Source of the DNA: Caulobacter sp. UNC279MFTsu5.1
GTDB taxonomy: Bacteria > Pseudomonadota > Alphaproteobacteria > Caulobacterales > Caulobacteraceae
Reading direction: 5' to 3'
Assembly (NCBI RefSeq): GCF_900114015.1
Contig: NZ_FORN01000054.1
Location: 1 to 36,967 of the forward strand
Length of the DNA stretch: 36,967 nt
Shown: piece after piece, positions 36,097-36,967 of the stretch
Layout of the letters: every line of letters starts with the position of its first letter
How positions within the stretch are numbered: position 1 is the stretch's first letter
The notes under the pieces: generated by a model
Told to the model about the DNA's origin: nothing
Database searches by the model: none
What the model saw: the letters and a program-made list of their open reading frames with translations, nothing else
Program-made: the position numbers and the translations under genes

Positions 36097-36967
36097 ATGG
36101 ATCGGCTGAACAAGGTCGCGGGACGCTGGTCGGCTGGGCTGGTGTCGGGCCTGGCGCTGAGCGTGGCGGCCGGGGCGGCCGTGGCCGCGCCGTTGGCGGT
36201 GATGGACCGCAACGGCTCGTACGTTTCGGTGGAGACCTACGCGCCCAACATCGTGCGGGTGACGATCAGCCAGGACAAGGACCTGGCGGCTTCGGCGCCG
36301 GGCTACGGCTTCGTGGCCGACAGCGACGCCAAGGGCTGGCGCCACGACCAGAAGGGCGGGGCCGACGTCTTCACGTCCGGGACCCTGTCGCTGGAGGTGG
36401 CGGCCCAGCCCTGGCCGGGCGCGCCCTCGCAGATGGAGCGCTATTTCGCCCCGTCCCTGCCGCCGGTGTCGGTCAAGGTGCGCAAGGCCGATGGCTCGGA
36501 GCTGGTGGCCATGACCGGCTGGGAGATGTCGCCGCACGTGGTCAACGGCGAGCGGACCTACCAGGCCGGGGCCAGCTTCTCGACCAGCGCCGACGAGCAC
36601 TTCTACGGCCTGGGCCAGAACCAGGAGGGGATCCTGGACCTGCGGGGCCGGGCCATCGACTGCAAGCACTTCTACGACGCCCCGCACGGCGAGACGGTCT
36701 GCGTGCCGTTCCTGGTTTCCAGCAAGGGCTACGGCGTCCTGTGGGACAACCCGTCCGACACCCACGTCTATCCGGCCGTCAACGGCCGCACCCTGTGGCA
36801 GTCCAACGTCGGCGAGCGGGTGTCGTTCTTCGTGATCACCGGCGGCTATGACGAGATCTACGCCGGCTACCGCAAGCTGACGGGGGCGACGCCGCTGCCG
36901 CCCAAGGCCGCGTTCGGGCTGATCCAGTCCAAGGCCCGCTACGAGAGCCAGCAGCAGATCCTCGACG
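36097..36967 (+). CDS. Glycoside hydrolase family 31 enzyme, N-terminal part
   Basis: The first 290 codons of a larger gene cut by the window edge. A basic start MDRLNKVAGRWSAG and a hydrophobic stretch to about residue 31 (AAGAAVAA) form a signal peptide, so the enzyme is exported. The beta-rich N-terminal domain characteristic of GH31 alpha-glucosidases and alpha-xylosidases follows: FYGLGQNQEGILDLRGR near residue 170, PFLVSSKGYGVLWDNPSDTH near 205, and the entry to the catalytic barrel, KLTGATPLPPKAAFGLIQSK near 266-285. The catalytic aspartates lie beyond the window, so substrate cannot be judged. The ATG has GGGAG 6 bases upstream. It follows the rplL terminator and is not part of the ribosomal unit. 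Confidence 0.85.
   Translation, partial: MDRLNKVAGRWSAGLVSGLALSVAAGAAVAAPLAVMDRNGSYVSVETYAPNIVRVTISQDKDLAASAPGYGFVADSDAKGWRHDQKGGADVFTSGTLSLEVAAQPWPGAPSQMERYFAPSLPPVSVKVRKADGSELVAMTGWEMSPHVVNGERTYQAGASFSTSADEHFYGLGQNQEGILDLRGRAIDCKHFYDAPHGETVCVPFLVSSKGYGVLWDNPSDTHVYPAVNGRTLWQSNVGERVSFFVITGGYDEIYAGYRKLTGATPLPPKAAFGLIQSKARYESQQQILD

Overview
This window looks like chromosomal DNA of a Caulobacter-like (Caulobacterales) alphaproteobacterium. Four things point there: very high GC with strongly GC-biased third codon positions, an alphaproteobacterial LexA box (GTTC-N7-GTTC type) in front of an imuA-imuB-dnaE2 mutasome operon, a serC-serA pair with the alphaproteobacterial form of SerC, and one possible CtrA-type half-site pair. 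The assignment rests on recognised protein families and motifs; no database search was run.

Layout. 1-5060: small unknown genes, two secreted proteins in an overlapping pair, thiD coupled to a nucleotidyltransferase-like gene, a PhzF-family isomerase and a Tyr/Asp/Arg-rich exported protein. 5319-8187: a hybrid histidine kinase, diverging from a small helical protein whose Shine-Dalgarno sits in a perfect hairpin, then a small membrane protein. 8274-11228: serine biosynthesis (serC, serA). 11452-17753: a VanZ-like protein, then the SOS mutagenesis operon imuA-imuB-dnaE2. 18021-24196 (minus strand): a second hybrid kinase, a FlaA1/WbpM-like sugar-nucleotide dehydratase, moeA and fpr. 24481-26422: a lipoprotein, tRNA-Trp, secE and nusG. 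26449-29370: two divergent regulator/target pairs (MerR with a glutaredoxin-MauE-like membrane protein; TetR with an SDR). 29776-30901: rplK-rplA. 31026-34288: a vapBC-type module coupled to a flavoprotein, and a convergent exported hydrolase-HIT fusion. 34685-35631: rplJ-rplL. The window ends inside a family 31 glycoside hydrolase.

The canonical secE-nusG-rplKAJL-rpoBC cluster is therefore broken into pieces: about 3.4 kb separates nusG from rplK, about 3.8 kb separates rplA from rplJ, and rpoB does not directly follow rplL. Strong terminators after nusG, rplA and rplL fit separate transcription units.

The most striking structure is a set of three palindromic repeat families (called A, B and C here) filling many intergenic gaps. 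Family C has also entered protein-coding sequence. One 102-bp copy lies inside the imuA/imuB overlap, adding 34 in-frame residues to ImuB and rewriting the ImuA tail. A related 150-bp element adds about 50 residues to DnaE2, and a third copy fills the imuB-dnaE2 gap. Three members in one SOS error-prone polymerase operon, two of them translated, is the main discovery candidate here. It recalls the Rickettsia palindromic elements that insert in frame into genes.
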